Assembly (NCBI GenBank): GCA_945928575.1
Contig: CAMENP010000013.1
Coordinates: forward strand, 1 to 45,609
Length of the DNA: 45,609 nucleotides
Source: an uncultured Butyrivibrio sp.
GTDB taxonomy: Bacteria > Bacillota > Clostridia > Lachnospirales > Lachnospiraceae
Direction of reading: 5' to 3'
Below, piece by piece: positions 24,492 through 33,157 of this stretch; the stretch's first letter is position 1; every line of letters begins with the position of its first letter. The translations under genes were made by a program, and so were the position numbers. Below the pieces are notes generated by a model, which was given only the letters and a program-made list of their open reading frames with translations, was not told where the DNA came from and made no database searches.

Positions 24492-27401
24492 ATGAGAATA
24501 GATGGCGTATCTACTAATCAATATAATACGGATTCGGTTAAAGAAGGCGGAGGTAAGTCAATGCAGGCATCATCTATAGCAGATATAATTGCATTCGGAA
24601 GCAGTATGGACGGCATTCTTAAGAAAGACAACCATAAGAGTTCACTGCTTGACGGTACGGACGGTTCATCCGAGGCAGTTAAGCAGCAGGCGCAGGCATT
24701 AAGAACCGGTCTGAAGGCTATATTCAATAAGATGGATACCGGAAAAGCGACGTCTCTGGACGAAGATGGAATTGATATATACGATACTGAATCGGATAAG
24801 ATAGTTACGGTTGTCGAACAGATCCAGATAAAACTGGCAATGTACTGTGATGATTTCCAAACGGGAATGAGTATAGATGCCGTTGATATCAAGCAGGTGC
24901 TTGGTGCCGGTGCTGCGATGTATAAGATTGCTGAAGTACTGCAGTCAAAAGGAATAACGCCAACCAAACAGAATGTTTCGGATGCATATAACGCATTTGA
25001 GATGGCGTCGGACATCAGTAAACCGGACAGCCGGACCAAGGCATATCTCCTGCAGAATAACATGAAATTTACAATCAATAATACATATGTAGCCGAAAAT
25101 GCGGGATATATCTGCAAAGAAGGTGTAATATCGGATAGTGAATGGGAGCAGCTTGTGCCGCAGGTTGGCAGAATAATAGAAGACGCCGGATATGAAGCGG
25201 ATGACGATATGTTAGGCCGGTGCCGTTGGATGCTTGATAATGACATTGAGGTCAATAAGGAAAATCTGGACAAGTTAGCAATACTTGATAATATGCAGGA
25301 TGAAATGACACCGGATAAGCTTATCGACCATATTGCGGCAGCCATGATAGAAGGAATCAAGGCAAAAGATGCCCTTATAAGCGGCGAAAACCAGCCATGG
25401 GAGAATGCTGCGGAGGCGGTAAATACAGTTAAGAATATGACAGCCGGAAATATAATGGCACTTGTGCACGGCGACAGGAGTTATACCCTCGTTTCATTGA
25501 AATCAACGGAAGCAGAGGGCAATGAAGAGAAAATTGTATCAGGTGACAGAAAATATCTTAAATCTTATCGTGAACTTATGGAAATAAGATTGATGATGAC
25601 GATCGAGGCAGCCCATACCATGGAGAAAAACGGAATATCTGTAAATACGACGGATATTTCAGAACTTGTTGAGAGGCTGAGAGAATATGAGACAGCCGGT
25701 CTGAATTCGGGATTGAAACCGGGTGAACAGGCCGTTACCGTGTCGGAGACGATACAGATAAATGCGGCAATGTTAGAGATAGAGAATCTTAAGAATGCAC
25801 CGGCAGCGGTTATCGGCAGTGTTACACAATCCGACGAAGTACCGTCTGTAAGAAACATGTCGTATCATGCTATTACGGTAACTGCAAAGCTTCAGGCTGC
25901 AGGGGAAGCATATGAAGCTCTGAGCACAGAAGTGAGATCGGATCTTGGGGACAGCGTATCCAAGGCAGTTAAGGCGAGTGCTTCGGATCTTTTGTCGGAT
26001 ATGGGATATGAAGATAACGAAGAAGGCCGCAGGGCTGTAAGAATCCTTGCATACAATGAGATGGATATTACGCCGGAGAACGTTGACAAAATAAAGAACA
26101 TCGATCATTCGGTAAATGAATTGTTCCGCAATATGAAACCGGGCAAAGTGCTGCAAATGATACGCGATGGAGTGAATCCGCTGGAAACGGATGTTACAGA
26201 ACTTAATGATTATTTTATTAATGACCTCACGGACAGCCGTAAAATAGAAAAATACAGCGAGTTTCTGTGCAGACTTGAACGTCAGGGCGGAATAGATGCT
26301 GCGGAACGAGAGAAATTTATAGGAATTTACAGCCTGATAAATACATTTGAAAAAGACGGAATGAATGCGTTGGGAGCTCTTGTTAATCAGGGTCTGGAAC
26401 TTAATATGGGAAATATTCTCACTGCATATATGACACGCAGGAATAGCGACATCGATTACCGTGTTTCGGATGATACTGAGCGTGTGGAAGTAAAAGACAA
26501 AGTAACATATTACAAAAATCTTTTCGGCAGCATCAAAGGAAATATAAAACCATCGGCGCTCGAGCAAATGAAGGACAGCATCGACTTAATGTCGGTTGAA
26601 CAGTTTGTAAAAGATGCGGTAAATGATGTGGCCGAAAGCGAGGATCCTGTATATACGGAATATATGAAGATGGCAGAAGATGCAGCGGATATGGATGAGC
26701 GGGTTCTGAAATTTATTACCGATAATGAAATCCCGGCTACATATAACAATATTTTTGCTGCCAATACATTAATTACGGCCGGACAGACACTTTATAAGGA
26801 ATATTCGGACCGCACCGAACGCGATTTAAGTGAAGTGGAGCAGGAGATTTTTAATGCAATCGGCAATAAGGAAGATGCGGCGAAGGAGTTTGACAGACTG
26901 GCCCGGGAAAGTATGGAAACCGTTATTGAAGCCGTAGGACAAAATAACAGCCATATTGATATGGAAACGATGAGAAACTGGGGCAATGGCATGAAACTTC
27001 TGGGAACGCTTGCGCACAGAAATGATTATCATATTCCTTATCAAAACGGCGAAGACGTGGGAATCATTAACCTTAAAATATACGAGAACGGGGATGATTC
27101 GGGAATTTTTACAATAAAGTTTCATCAGCCGGATAACGGTGAAATAACAATCGAAGGAAGAATGGACAAGGACAATCTGGTGGCACAGATTATGTGTTCG
27201 GATGAAAATGATGTAGAGAATCTTGAAGACCGGAAAAACGATATAATCGGCAGACTTAATTCAGCCGGAATCGACAATGCCAGAATTTACGTGAACAAAG
27301 CAGATGTGCAGCCGCAAGGACGCAGCAGGGTGCTTGAGAAGGTGCCGACACAGCAGATATTCCGTGCTGCAAGAATTTTTATCGACGTAATTGCTAAGTA
27401 A
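24492..27401 (+). CDS. 969-residue repeat protein with FliK-like C-terminus, upstream of flagellin
   Basis: I do not recognise a named function; databases may call it a DUF (possibly DUF6240), which I could not verify. It has no signal peptide and opens with MRIDGVSTNQYN, a style seen in flagellar export substrates. At least four or five segments share a helix pattern ending in a (D/N)-x-I-x-x-T/N-x-x-N motif, for example near residues 160 (GITPTKQNV), 246 (DIEVNKENLDKL), 518 (DITPENVDKI) and 738 (EIPATYNNI). This suggests internal duplication. The last 110 residues (INLKIYENG, FTIKFHQPDNGEITIEGRM, INDARIYV-like end) follow the FliK C-terminal pattern. It may control hook length or assembly. 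The flagellin promoter overlaps its stop. Confidence 0.75.
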   Translation: MRIDGVSTNQYNTDSVKEGGGKSMQASSIADIIAFGSSMDGILKKDNHKSSLLDGTDGSSEAVKQQAQALRTGLKAIFNKMDTGKATSLDEDGIDIYDTESDKIVTVVEQIQIKLAMYCDDFQTGMSIDAVDIKQVLGAGAAMYKIAEVLQSKGITPTKQNVSDAYNAFEMASDISKPDSRTKAYLLQNNMKFTINNTYVAENAGYICKEGVISDSEWEQLVPQVGRIIEDAGYEADDDMLGRCRWMLDNDIEVNKENLDKLAILDNMQDEMTPDKLIDHIAAAMIEGIKAKDALISGENQPWENAAEAVNTVKNMTAGNIMALVHGDRSYTLVSLKSTEAEGNEEKIVSGDRKYLKSYRELMEIRLMMTIEAAHTMEKNGISVNTTDISELVERLREYETAGLNSGLKPGEQAVTVSETIQINAAMLEIENLKNAPAAVIGSVTQSDEVPSVRNMSYHAITVTAKLQAAGEAYEALSTEVRSDLGDSVSKAVKASASDLLSDMGYEDNEEGRRAVRILAYNEMDITPENVDKIKNIDHSVNELFRNMKPGKVLQMIRDGVNPLETDVTELNDYFINDLTDSRKIEKYSEFLCRLERQGGIDAAEREKFIGIYSLINTFEKDGMNALGALVNQGLELNMGNILTAYMTRRNSDIDYRVSDDTERVEVKDKVTYYKNLFGSIKGNIKPSALEQMKDSIDLMSVEQFVKDAVNDVAESEDPVYTEYMKMAEDAADMDERVLKFITDNEIPATYNNIFAANTLITAGQTLYKEYSDRTERDLSEVEQEIFNAIGNKEDAAKEFDRLARESMETVIEAVGQNNSHIDMETMRNWGNGMKLLGTLAHRNDYHIPYQNGEDVGIINLKIYENGDDSGIFTIKFHQPDNGEITIEGRMDKDNLVAQIMCSDENDVENLEDRKNDIIGRLNSAGIDNARIYVNKADVQPQGRSRVLEKVPTQQIFRAARIFIDVIAK

Positions 27402-27421
27402 AAGGCATAAACTGCCGATAT
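27395..27421 (+). promoter_or_regulatory. sigma-28 (FliA/SigD)-type promoter of flagellin
   Basis: GCCGATAT at 27414-27421 matches the sigma-28 -10 consensus GCCGATAA in seven of eight bases. TAAG at 27395-27398 is at the standard 15-base distance. It overlaps the end of the upstream gene and lies 43 bases before flagellin. Confidence 0.65.
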
Positions 27422-27463
27422 AGAAAACAGATAAGTTTTGAACAGAAAGAAAGCGGTGACGTA

Positions 27464-28831
27464 ATGAGAATAAATTGTAATATTTCAGCTCTTATAGCGA
27501 ATAATTCACTTACCAAGGGTCAGACGGCTCTGGATAAATCAATAGAAAGACTCTCATCGGGTCTCAGAATCAACCACGCCAAGGATGATGCGGCCGGAAT
27601 GGCAATAGCCAAGAAGATGCATACGCAGATTAAAGCGGTAGGACAGGCAAGCAATAACTCTTCCGACGGAATATATGTAGTGCAGACGGCAGAGGGTGCA
27701 CTCGGCGAAGTAGAGAATATGCTTCAGAGAGCAAGAGAACTTGCGGTTCAGGCTGCGGACGGTTCATACGGTGATGATGACAGAGAGGCTATCCAGAAGG
27801 AAATAGACCAGATACTTAACGAAGTCGACAGAATTTCAACCGACACGGAATATAATACTATGCCGCTTCTTGACGGAACATTGAGTAGAAGATGTTACAG
27901 TGATGTTGATGATGTGTCTGTAATATCCACCACTAACAAGGTTGCGGCAGGAGATTACAAAATAAATGTCACATCACCTGCAACAAGGGCAACGGCCACG
28001 ATCAACAGATTTGCTGGAACCGTAACGGCAGATCAGGCAGGAAGCGTTAATATTAACGGAGCTGATATTGCCATTAATGCCGGTGATACATTTGATGATA
28101 TTTATGATAAAATCATTGCCGGATGTAATGTCGTTAACGTGGATGTAGATAACTCATCGGGCAATATAGATCTTACAAACAAAGCATACGGTGAGAAGAA
28201 TGAGCTTACGGTTAAATTCGATAACGATAAGGTGGCAGCTCTTTTCGGAATGGCAAAGGAGACGACAACAGCCGGAACAGACTGCGAAGCATCCCTTGGA
28301 GATGGTTTTGCGGGAACGGCGTCATTGAGAACCGATGGTAAAGTAATTACGATCAAAGATGTCAATAATTTTGAAATGAAAGTGGAAGTGCCGGGAGATA
28401 GCACTTTTAATAACGGTAATGTTAAGGTTACAGATATCGGAATTATGCGTATACAGGCCGGTGCTAACGAAGGCGAACAGATAGAAATAGATATTCCGAG
28501 AACAGATACACGCACACTTGAGATAAATGATATCAATGTAAGTACGGCAAAAGGTGCGGGAATCGCACTTGACAAGTTAGACAAGGCGATTTCACAGGTA
28601 TCGGCAGTACGTTCCAAACTCGGTGCATACCAGAACCGCCTTGAATCAACAGTTTCAAGCCTTGACGAATATAATGTCAATATTACATCTGCTCTTTCGG
28701 GAATTGAAGACTGCGACATGGCAGATGAGATGACAGAGTATACGGCGCAGAGTGTTATAGCTCAGGCGGCAACATCGGTACTTGCACAGGCTAATGAACG
28801 TCCGCAGACAATTTTACAGCTCTTACAGTAA
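27464..28831 (+). CDS. fliC: flagellin
   Basis: This 455-residue flagellin, the filament subunit, is exported by the flagellar type III apparatus. The conserved N-terminal D0/D1 (RINCNISALIANNSL, then SIERLSSGLRINHAKDDAAGMAIA) and C-terminal D1/D0 (QSVIAQAATSVLAQAN, then ILQLLQ) are intact. The middle (about 150-350) is variable and would form the surface-exposed domain. It is larger than minimal clostridial flagellins of about 275 residues. GGTGA about 7 bases ahead serves as a ribosome site. FliS follows 15 bases later on the same transcript. Confidence 0.96.
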   Translation: MRINCNISALIANNSLTKGQTALDKSIERLSSGLRINHAKDDAAGMAIAKKMHTQIKAVGQASNNSSDGIYVVQTAEGALGEVENMLQRARELAVQAADGSYGDDDREAIQKEIDQILNEVDRISTDTEYNTMPLLDGTLSRRCYSDVDDVSVISTTNKVAAGDYKINVTSPATRATATINRFAGTVTADQAGSVNINGADIAINAGDTFDDIYDKIIAGCNVVNVDVDNSSGNIDLTNKAYGEKNELTVKFDNDKVAALFGMAKETTTAGTDCEASLGDGFAGTASLRTDGKVITIKDVNNFEMKVEVPGDSTFNNGNVKVTDIGIMRIQAGANEGEQIEIDIPRTDTRTLEINDINVSTAKGAGIALDKLDKAISQVSAVRSKLGAYQNRLESTVSSLDEYNVNITSALSGIEDCDMADEMTEYTAQSVIAQAATSVLAQANERPQTILQLLQ

Positions 28832-28846
28832 ACGGAGGAATGTTAA

Positions 28847-29320
28847 TTGACAGGCGAAGAACGTAAGGAATACGGAATGAAGGTTACACAGGCAGGCGGA
28901 AGCGGACTCGTGGTTCTTACATATGATATTATTGTAAAATATCTTGATGACGCAATGTCGGCATTGAATGATAACGATGAGGCTGAATACCGCAGAAGTT
29001 TAAGGCTTGCCAGAGCACTTTTGGCAGAATTGACCGGTGCACTTGATATGCAATATGAAATATCAAAGAAACTGATGTCACTTTATATTTTTATGAATAA
29101 AGCTATTGTCAGGGCAGATATTACCAAGGATATTACGGAACTTATCCGGATAAAGGAAATGCTTTTCAAATTAAGGGAAGCATTCGCCAAGGTCTGTGAG
29201 GAATGTCCGCAGGAGCCGGTGATGGATAATGTTGAGACAGTGTATACCGGATATACTTATTCCAAGACAGCGATGAACGAAGAAATATATTCTAATACCA
29301 ACAGAGGGTTTACAGTGTAG
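28847..29320 (+). CDS. fliS: flagellar export chaperone FliS
   Basis: This 157-residue protein is the FliS chaperone that binds the flagellin C-terminus and prevents premature polymerisation in the cytosol. LVVLTYDIIVKYLDDAM and DMQYEISKKLMSLYIFMNKAIV match the FliS four-helix core. The C-terminus has an extra 30-residue tail. Translation begins at TTG 28847 behind GGAGGA, about 8 bases away. The stop codon lies within the loop of a bidirectional terminator. Confidence 0.92.
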   Translation: MTGEERKEYGMKVTQAGGSGLVVLTYDIIVKYLDDAMSALNDNDEAEYRRSLRLARALLAELTGALDMQYEISKKLMSLYIFMNKAIVRADITKDITELIRIKEMLFKLREAFAKVCEECPQEPVMDNVETVYTGYTYSKTAMNEEIYSNTNRGFTV

Positions 29321-29338
29321 ACCCTCTGTTTATTATTT
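29301..29338. terminator. bidirectional terminator between fliS and the DUF2508 gene
   Basis: ACAGAGGGT (29301-29309) and ACCCTCTGT (29321-29329) form a perfect 9-bp stem, followed by TTATTATTT. The stem overlaps the stop codons of both convergent genes, whose ends overlap by 11 bases. Confidence 0.8.
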
Positions 29339-29555
29339 CACATTTGATAGTAAGATTGGCCTCTCTGGCCCGTTCTAACAGAAATTTATATCTTTTTTGT
29401 GCCGAATTTACCTGATATATGCATGAATCAATCAAATCCGGATCTGTAACATTTTCAAAAGACGAATATGCAGCAGCGAGGGCATTTTTGGTCTGCTCCA
29501 GTTCGGAAATCAGGTATTTTTCTTCATAAGTCATACAGGGCTTATTTTTTTTCAT
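29310..29555 (-). CDS. DUF2508 (YaaL-like) small protein
   Basis: This 81-residue cytosolic helical protein has the DUF2508 pattern: ELEQTKNALAAAYSSFENV, then TDPDLIDSCIYQVNSAQKRY and FLLERAR. In Bacillus the family member YaaL lies next to recR. No biochemical role is known. A ribosome site GAAAGGA precedes the ATG on the minus strand. It is the only minus-strand gene between the flagellin and Tad operons. A possible promoter on the minus strand has TATAGT near 29600. Confidence 0.82.
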   Translation of the reverse strand: MKKNKPCMTYEEKYLISELEQTKNALAAAYSSFENVTDPDLIDSCIYQVNSAQKRYKFLLERAREANLTIKCEIINRGSTL

Positions 29556-29651
29556 ATTTCACTAATCCTTTCCATGATGTGAAAGTATTGTCAAAACACT
29601 ATAAATATATTCAGAAATTACCCAATTTATGTAAAAAATATGTCATTTTTT

Positions 29652-29669
29652 ACTTTTTTTAAAAAAAGT
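29652..29669. repeat. A/T palindrome upstream of the Tad operon promoter
   Basis: ACTTTTTTT followed by AAAAAAAGT is a perfect 18-base palindrome in a very A/T-rich stretch, ending 10 bases before the -35 box. It could act as an UP element, bend DNA, or bind a nucleoid protein. Confidence 0.5.
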
Positions 29670-29679
29670 TAAAAAGCTA

Positions 29680-29708
29680 TTGACGGGGCCGAAAAAATGC
29701 GCTATCTT
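29680..29708 (+). promoter_or_regulatory. sigma-A promoter of the Tad pilus operon
   Basis: TTGACG (29680-29685) and TATCTT (29703-29708) are 17 bases apart. It is the only good promoter ahead of the ten-kilobase Tad cluster. Confidence 0.65.
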
Positions 29709-29716
29709 AGGCACTA

Positions 29717-29779
29717 CACAAATCAACTTTGTGGTTCTGAATTCAGGATAATCTTTTTTCAAAACATTCGGAATTATCC
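29717..29779 (+). promoter_or_regulatory. structured leader of the Tad operon
   Basis: Two possible hairpins lie in the leader of about 90 bases: CACAAA/TTTGTG with loop TCAAC (29717-29733), and GGATAAT (29746-29752) paired with ATTATCC (29773-29779). I compared it by eye with the cyclic di-GMP riboswitch consensus and saw no match, so only secondary structure is claimed. Confidence 0.35.
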
Positions 29780-29805
29780 CTTAAGCAATAACCGGGTGGG
29801 AGGTG

Positions 29806-30273
29806 ATGCTTATAATTAATTATTTTGTAGGAATGATTGTCGGCAGTGCACTCGTATATGATCTGTTCTACCGTAAAATACCGAATTACCTGATATTAAC
29901 AGGTTACGCAGGTCTTGGTCCATATATGTACATAAGGTTTGGAATCGATGGAATCATACAGTCGGCTGCCGCGGTCTGTGTGGTTGGTGTGGCATTGATT
30001 ATCGTATATGTCCTTGGCGGACTCGGAGCCGGGGATGTGAAACTTATATGTCTTATATGTGGTTTTCTCGGACTCAAACAGGCTGCTGTATATACGATAT
30101 TGGTACTCTGTATAGGTGCATTTATCGGCCTTATTAAGAAGTGTATGAGGTTTGCGAATATGGCAGGAGGGAGAGCGGAACGGACTTTAACCGGTGTTAC
30201 GAAGATCAGATTCGGCATTCCGATAACAGCAGGATATTTTATCATTCTTATTTCAAAAGGAGGAATTATTTGA
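29806..30273 (+). CDS. tadV: prepilin peptidase, TadV/CpaA type (copy 1)
   Basis: This 155-residue membrane aspartyl protease of the A24 family cuts the leader of Flp prepilins. The two catalytic Asp motifs are seen: D in YDLFYRKIPN near the N-terminus and GAGDVKL in the middle (GxGD). There are about four to five membrane helices. The length is normal for TadV, which lacks the methylase domain of PilD. ATG 29806 sits inside a GGGAGGTG stretch, so the true start is uncertain: ATA 29812 or ATT 29815 would be better spaced. It opens the Tad operon. Confidence 0.9.
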   Translation: MLIINYFVGMIVGSALVYDLFYRKIPNYLILTGYAGLGPYMYIRFGIDGIIQSAAAVCVVGVALIIVYVLGGLGAGDVKLICLICGFLGLKQAAVYTILVLCIGAFIGLIKKCMRFANMAGGRAERTLTGVTKIRFGIPITAGYFIILISKGGII

Positions 30274-31262
30274 GAGAAAAAATATGTTGTTTTCTCGATA
30301 GCGATGAGCAGTATGTGATCATGCTGACGGAATATATTAATTCACATCATGCCTTAATGTACAGGGCAATGGCATTTACATCCGGACAGGCGCTGTTGGA
30401 AGCAATGGACGGGTATGACATTGAACTGATGGTCATCGCCGATGACATGGCGGGGGAAGCATTTATGGAAAATGTGAAATATAAATCGCTTATTATATTG
30501 TCAGATAATACAGGTGATGGGTGTGTTGACAGATATCAGCCTGCTGATGACATTATCAGGGATCTGGTTGCGCATATGAGTGGTTATGAGACGATTATCA
30601 GGAAAGATACGGACAGGACAGTTATTGTGAGTGTTTATTCTCCCGCAACCAAATGTTTTAAAACAACTTCGGCTATTGCTGCGGCGATAGAGTGCGGAAG
30701 AAAGGGGCATACTCTGTTTGTCAGTCTTGAACAGTTTTCCGGGCTTGGAAATATATTTAAAGATGATCGCGGCGGTCTGTCGGAAGCTATATATAATTAC
30801 CGGGCCGGAGGTGAGAATGCATACGGAAGAATTCTGTCCTGCGTTTCGAGCACATCGGGGTTTGATTATCTTGCTCCGGTTAATTGCGCGGATGATATTG
30901 CTGATGCAGATGACACCGAGATAACGAAGCTTATGGCATTGTTATCGGAAAAGGGCAACTATAAGTATATCGTTGCAGACGTAGGCTGCGTATTCAACAA
31001 GCCGTGGAAGTTACTTGAGAACAGCGATGTGATCATTGTGCCGGAGCCGCTTGATTATATGGGTGGACGTAAACTGGCAGACTTTGAAAAATATCTTATG
31101 ATGAGCGGCAGAAACGGAGTGGCGGACCGCCTGGTAAAGGTAAAGATGCCTTATATCGACAGTATAGCCGGTTATGAGATAAGTATGGAAAATGCATCCA
31201 TTGATGAGATACAGAAGACAATAGGGAGGTGTCTGAATGGACAATCAGCTGATACGTATTAA
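30270..31262 (+). CDS. tadZ: TadZ/CpaE-like pilus localisation protein
   Basis: This 330-residue protein has a receiver-like N-terminal domain (about 1-110) and a MinD/ParA-fold C-terminal domain. The P-loop region is altered: S124-PATKCFKTT replaces the usual KGGVGKTT, keeping only the last Lys (K131). This is typical of TadZ. Later strands (YIVADVGCVF, DVIIVPEPLDYMG) fit the MinD fold. TadZ/CpaE places the pilus machine at a cell site. Translation starts at TTG 30270, six bases after AAAGGAGG and overlapping the tadV stop; an ATG at 30141 lies inside tadV and is rejected. Confidence 0.85.
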   Translation: MREKICCFLDSDEQYVIMLTEYINSHHALMYRAMAFTSGQALLEAMDGYDIELMVIADDMAGEAFMENVKYKSLIILSDNTGDGCVDRYQPADDIIRDLVAHMSGYETIIRKDTDRTVIVSVYSPATKCFKTTSAIAAAIECGRKGHTLFVSLEQFSGLGNIFKDDRGGLSEAIYNYRAGGENAYGRILSCVSSTSGFDYLAPVNCADDIADADDTEITKLMALLSEKGNYKYIVADVGCVFNKPWKLLENSDVIIVPEPLDYMGGRKLADFEKYLMMSGRNGVADRLVKVKMPYIDSIAGYEISMENASIDEIQKTIGRCLNGQSADTY

Positions 31263-32466
31263 AGATACGGTAATGGCGAGGATAGATCCCGGAAGGGATG
31301 TACCGGAAGAGGAAATCCGCCAGATAATAGATAATGTTCTGAGAGATTATTCCAGTGAATATATGCTTCCGGCCGAGAAGAAGTTAGAGTACAGAAAGAT
31401 TCTGTTCAATGACATCAAACGTCTTGACATTTTACAGGAAATTATTGATGACGACAGTGTTACGGAAATAATGGTCAATGGCTGGAACAAGATCTTTATC
31501 GAACAGGACGGTGTAATAAGAAAATGGGACAAGAAATTTGATGAGCCGAAGAGACTTAATGACATTGTGCAGCGGATAGCGGCATCAGCCAATAAGATAG
31601 TTAATGAGTCGGTTCCGATTGCGGATACCAAGCTTGCCGATGGTTCAAGGGTCAATATTGTAATGAATCCCGTTGCAATAGACGGGCCGATCATTACTAT
31701 TCGTAAGTTCTATAATACGCCGTTGTCAATGGAGAAGATGATAGAAATAGGTTCCGTATCAGAAGAGGCAGCCGGATTTCTCGCATCGCTTGTAAAGGCA
31801 CGATATAACATTTTCATAAGCGGCGGAACGGGGTCCGGTAAAACAACATTTCTTAATGCACTGTCTTCGTACATACCTGGCGGAGAGAGAGTCATTACAA
31901 TAGAGGACTCCGCCGAACTGAAGCTTATGAATATAGATAACCTTGTGCGTCTGGAGGCGCGGAATGCCAATGTTGAAGGAAGGAATGTGGTTACCATAAG
32001 AGACCTTATAAAATCAGCTTTAAGGATGCGTCCGGACAGAATTATCGTTGGCGAAGTCCGGGGAAGCGAGGCACTGGATATGCTTCAGGCTATGCAGACC
32101 GGACATGACGGCTCGTTGTCTACGGGACATGCCAATAATCCCGAGGATATGCTGCTCAGACTTGAGACAATGGTCCTTATGGGAATGGAAATACCGGTTG
32201 CTGCGATAAGGGCACAGATATCTTCGGCAATAGATATAATCGTGCATCTCGGACGCCTGAGAGATAAGTCACGCAGGGTGTTGAGCATAAGCGAAGTTAT
32301 GGGGATATCTGATGGCAACATTGTGCTAAACAAAATATTTGAGTTTAAAGAAGAAGGTGTTGATGATAAGAACAAAATTATCGGAGAACTTAAGCCTACG
32401 GGAAATATTTTTACAAACACGAAGAAACTCGAGATGGCGGGGCTGGGTAATGAGAGCTTTGGCTGA
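31237..32466 (+). CDS. tadA: Tad pilus assembly ATPase TadA/CpaF
   Basis: This 409-residue secretion ATPase of the TadA/CpaF branch powers pilin extrusion. It has the N-terminal domain (ILFNDIKRLDILQ, VTEIMVNGWNKIFIE), Walker A GGTGSGKTT (from residue 196), Asp box/Walker B around DRIIVGEVRGSEALDMLQAM, and His box STGHANN. It would form a cytosolic hexamer docked on TadB/TadC. It overlaps tadZ by 26 bases, with AGGGAGG before the ATG, and overlaps tadB by 17. Confidence 0.95.
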   Translation: MDNQLIRIKDTVMARIDPGRDVPEEEIRQIIDNVLRDYSSEYMLPAEKKLEYRKILFNDIKRLDILQEIIDDDSVTEIMVNGWNKIFIEQDGVIRKWDKKFDEPKRLNDIVQRIAASANKIVNESVPIADTKLADGSRVNIVMNPVAIDGPIITIRKFYNTPLSMEKMIEIGSVSEEAAGFLASLVKARYNIFISGGTGSGKTTFLNALSSYIPGGERVITIEDSAELKLMNIDNLVRLEARNANVEGRNVVTIRDLIKSALRMRPDRIIVGEVRGSEALDMLQAMQTGHDGSLSTGHANNPEDMLLRLETMVLMGMEIPVAAIRAQISSAIDIIVHLGRLRDKSRRVLSISEVMGISDGNIVLNKIFEFKEEGVDDKNKIIGELKPTGNIFTNTKKLEMAGLGNESFG

Positions 32467-33148
32467 ATATGCGTTGATCATGCCTGCAATAGGGTACCTT
32501 TTCTATGATAAGCCTGCAGCCGGCCTTATTATGACTCCATACATACCTGTTTACATCAGACAGAGATGCCGTGATTTTGAGCGCAGGCGTAAGGAGAAAA
32601 CAGCAGCATCATTCAAGGATGGCATGCAGATTATATCCACGGAACTGTCAGCAGGTTATTCTCTGGAGAATGCATTCAGAGAATCACTTGGAGAAATTGA
32701 GATGCTTTATGGTCAGAGTTCGGAAATCTATAAAAGTTTTGCGGAGATCGCGGCACGTATTAATATAAATACCAATATTGAGGATGCGTTTGCGGACTTT
32801 GCCGGGAAAGCTAAGGTTGAAGAAATAGACAGTTTTGCCCAGGTTCTTACCTATGCAAAGCGGAACGGCGGTAACCTTGTAGATATAATCCGCAATACCA
32901 CGGACACGATATCGGATAAAATCGAAGTCAAAAGAGAAATAAACGCGATAACAAGTTCGAAAAGGCTCGAGCAGAATATCATGAATCTGGTTCCGATAGG
33001 AATAATTCTGTATATGAGACTGACTTCGGCGGAAATGTTTAATAAACTTTACGGAAATACAATAGGAATATTTATCATGACAATATGTCTGGTCATATAT
33101 TTCGCGGCAAGGACGCTGGCATCCCGTATTGCTGATATTAAGGTATAG
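32450..33148 (+). CDS. tadB: Tad platform protein TadB (T2SSF domain)
   Basis: This 232-residue inner-membrane platform protein has two N-terminal hydrophobic stretches, a T2SSF domain (about 45-180: KDGMQIISTELSAGYSLENAFRE-like helix, then FAQVLTYAKRNGGN) and two C-terminal helices. The FAQVL...GGNL pattern is typical of TadB. ATG 32450 inside the end of tadA is chosen, since the longer frame from 32339 has no ribosome site. It works with TadA and TadC. Confidence 0.88.
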   Translation: MRALAEYALIMPAIGYLFYDKPAAGLIMTPYIPVYIRQRCRDFERRRKEKTAASFKDGMQIISTELSAGYSLENAFRESLGEIEMLYGQSSEIYKSFAEIAARININTNIEDAFADFAGKAKVEEIDSFAQVLTYAKRNGGNLVDIIRNTTDTISDKIEVKREINAITSSKRLEQNIMNLVPIGIILYMRLTSAEMFNKLYGNTIGIFIMTICLVIYFAARTLASRIADIKV

Positions 33149-33157
33149 GTGGTAATT

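Noticed and set aside
25773-26567. 264-residue open frame on the minus strand
   Set aside because: It is antisense to the 969-residue gene, with no ribosome site and no recognisable family.
29709-29805. Cyclic di-GMP or other known riboswitch before the Tad operon
   Set aside because: The expected conserved bases are not seen; only simple hairpins are present.
30141-30269. N-terminal extension of tadZ from ATG 30141
   Set aside because: It lies inside tadV in another frame; TTG 30270 has AAAGGAGG at ideal spacing.
32339-32449. N-terminal extension of tadB from ATG 32339
   Set aside because: It overlaps the C-terminal part of tadA in another frame and has no ribosome site.
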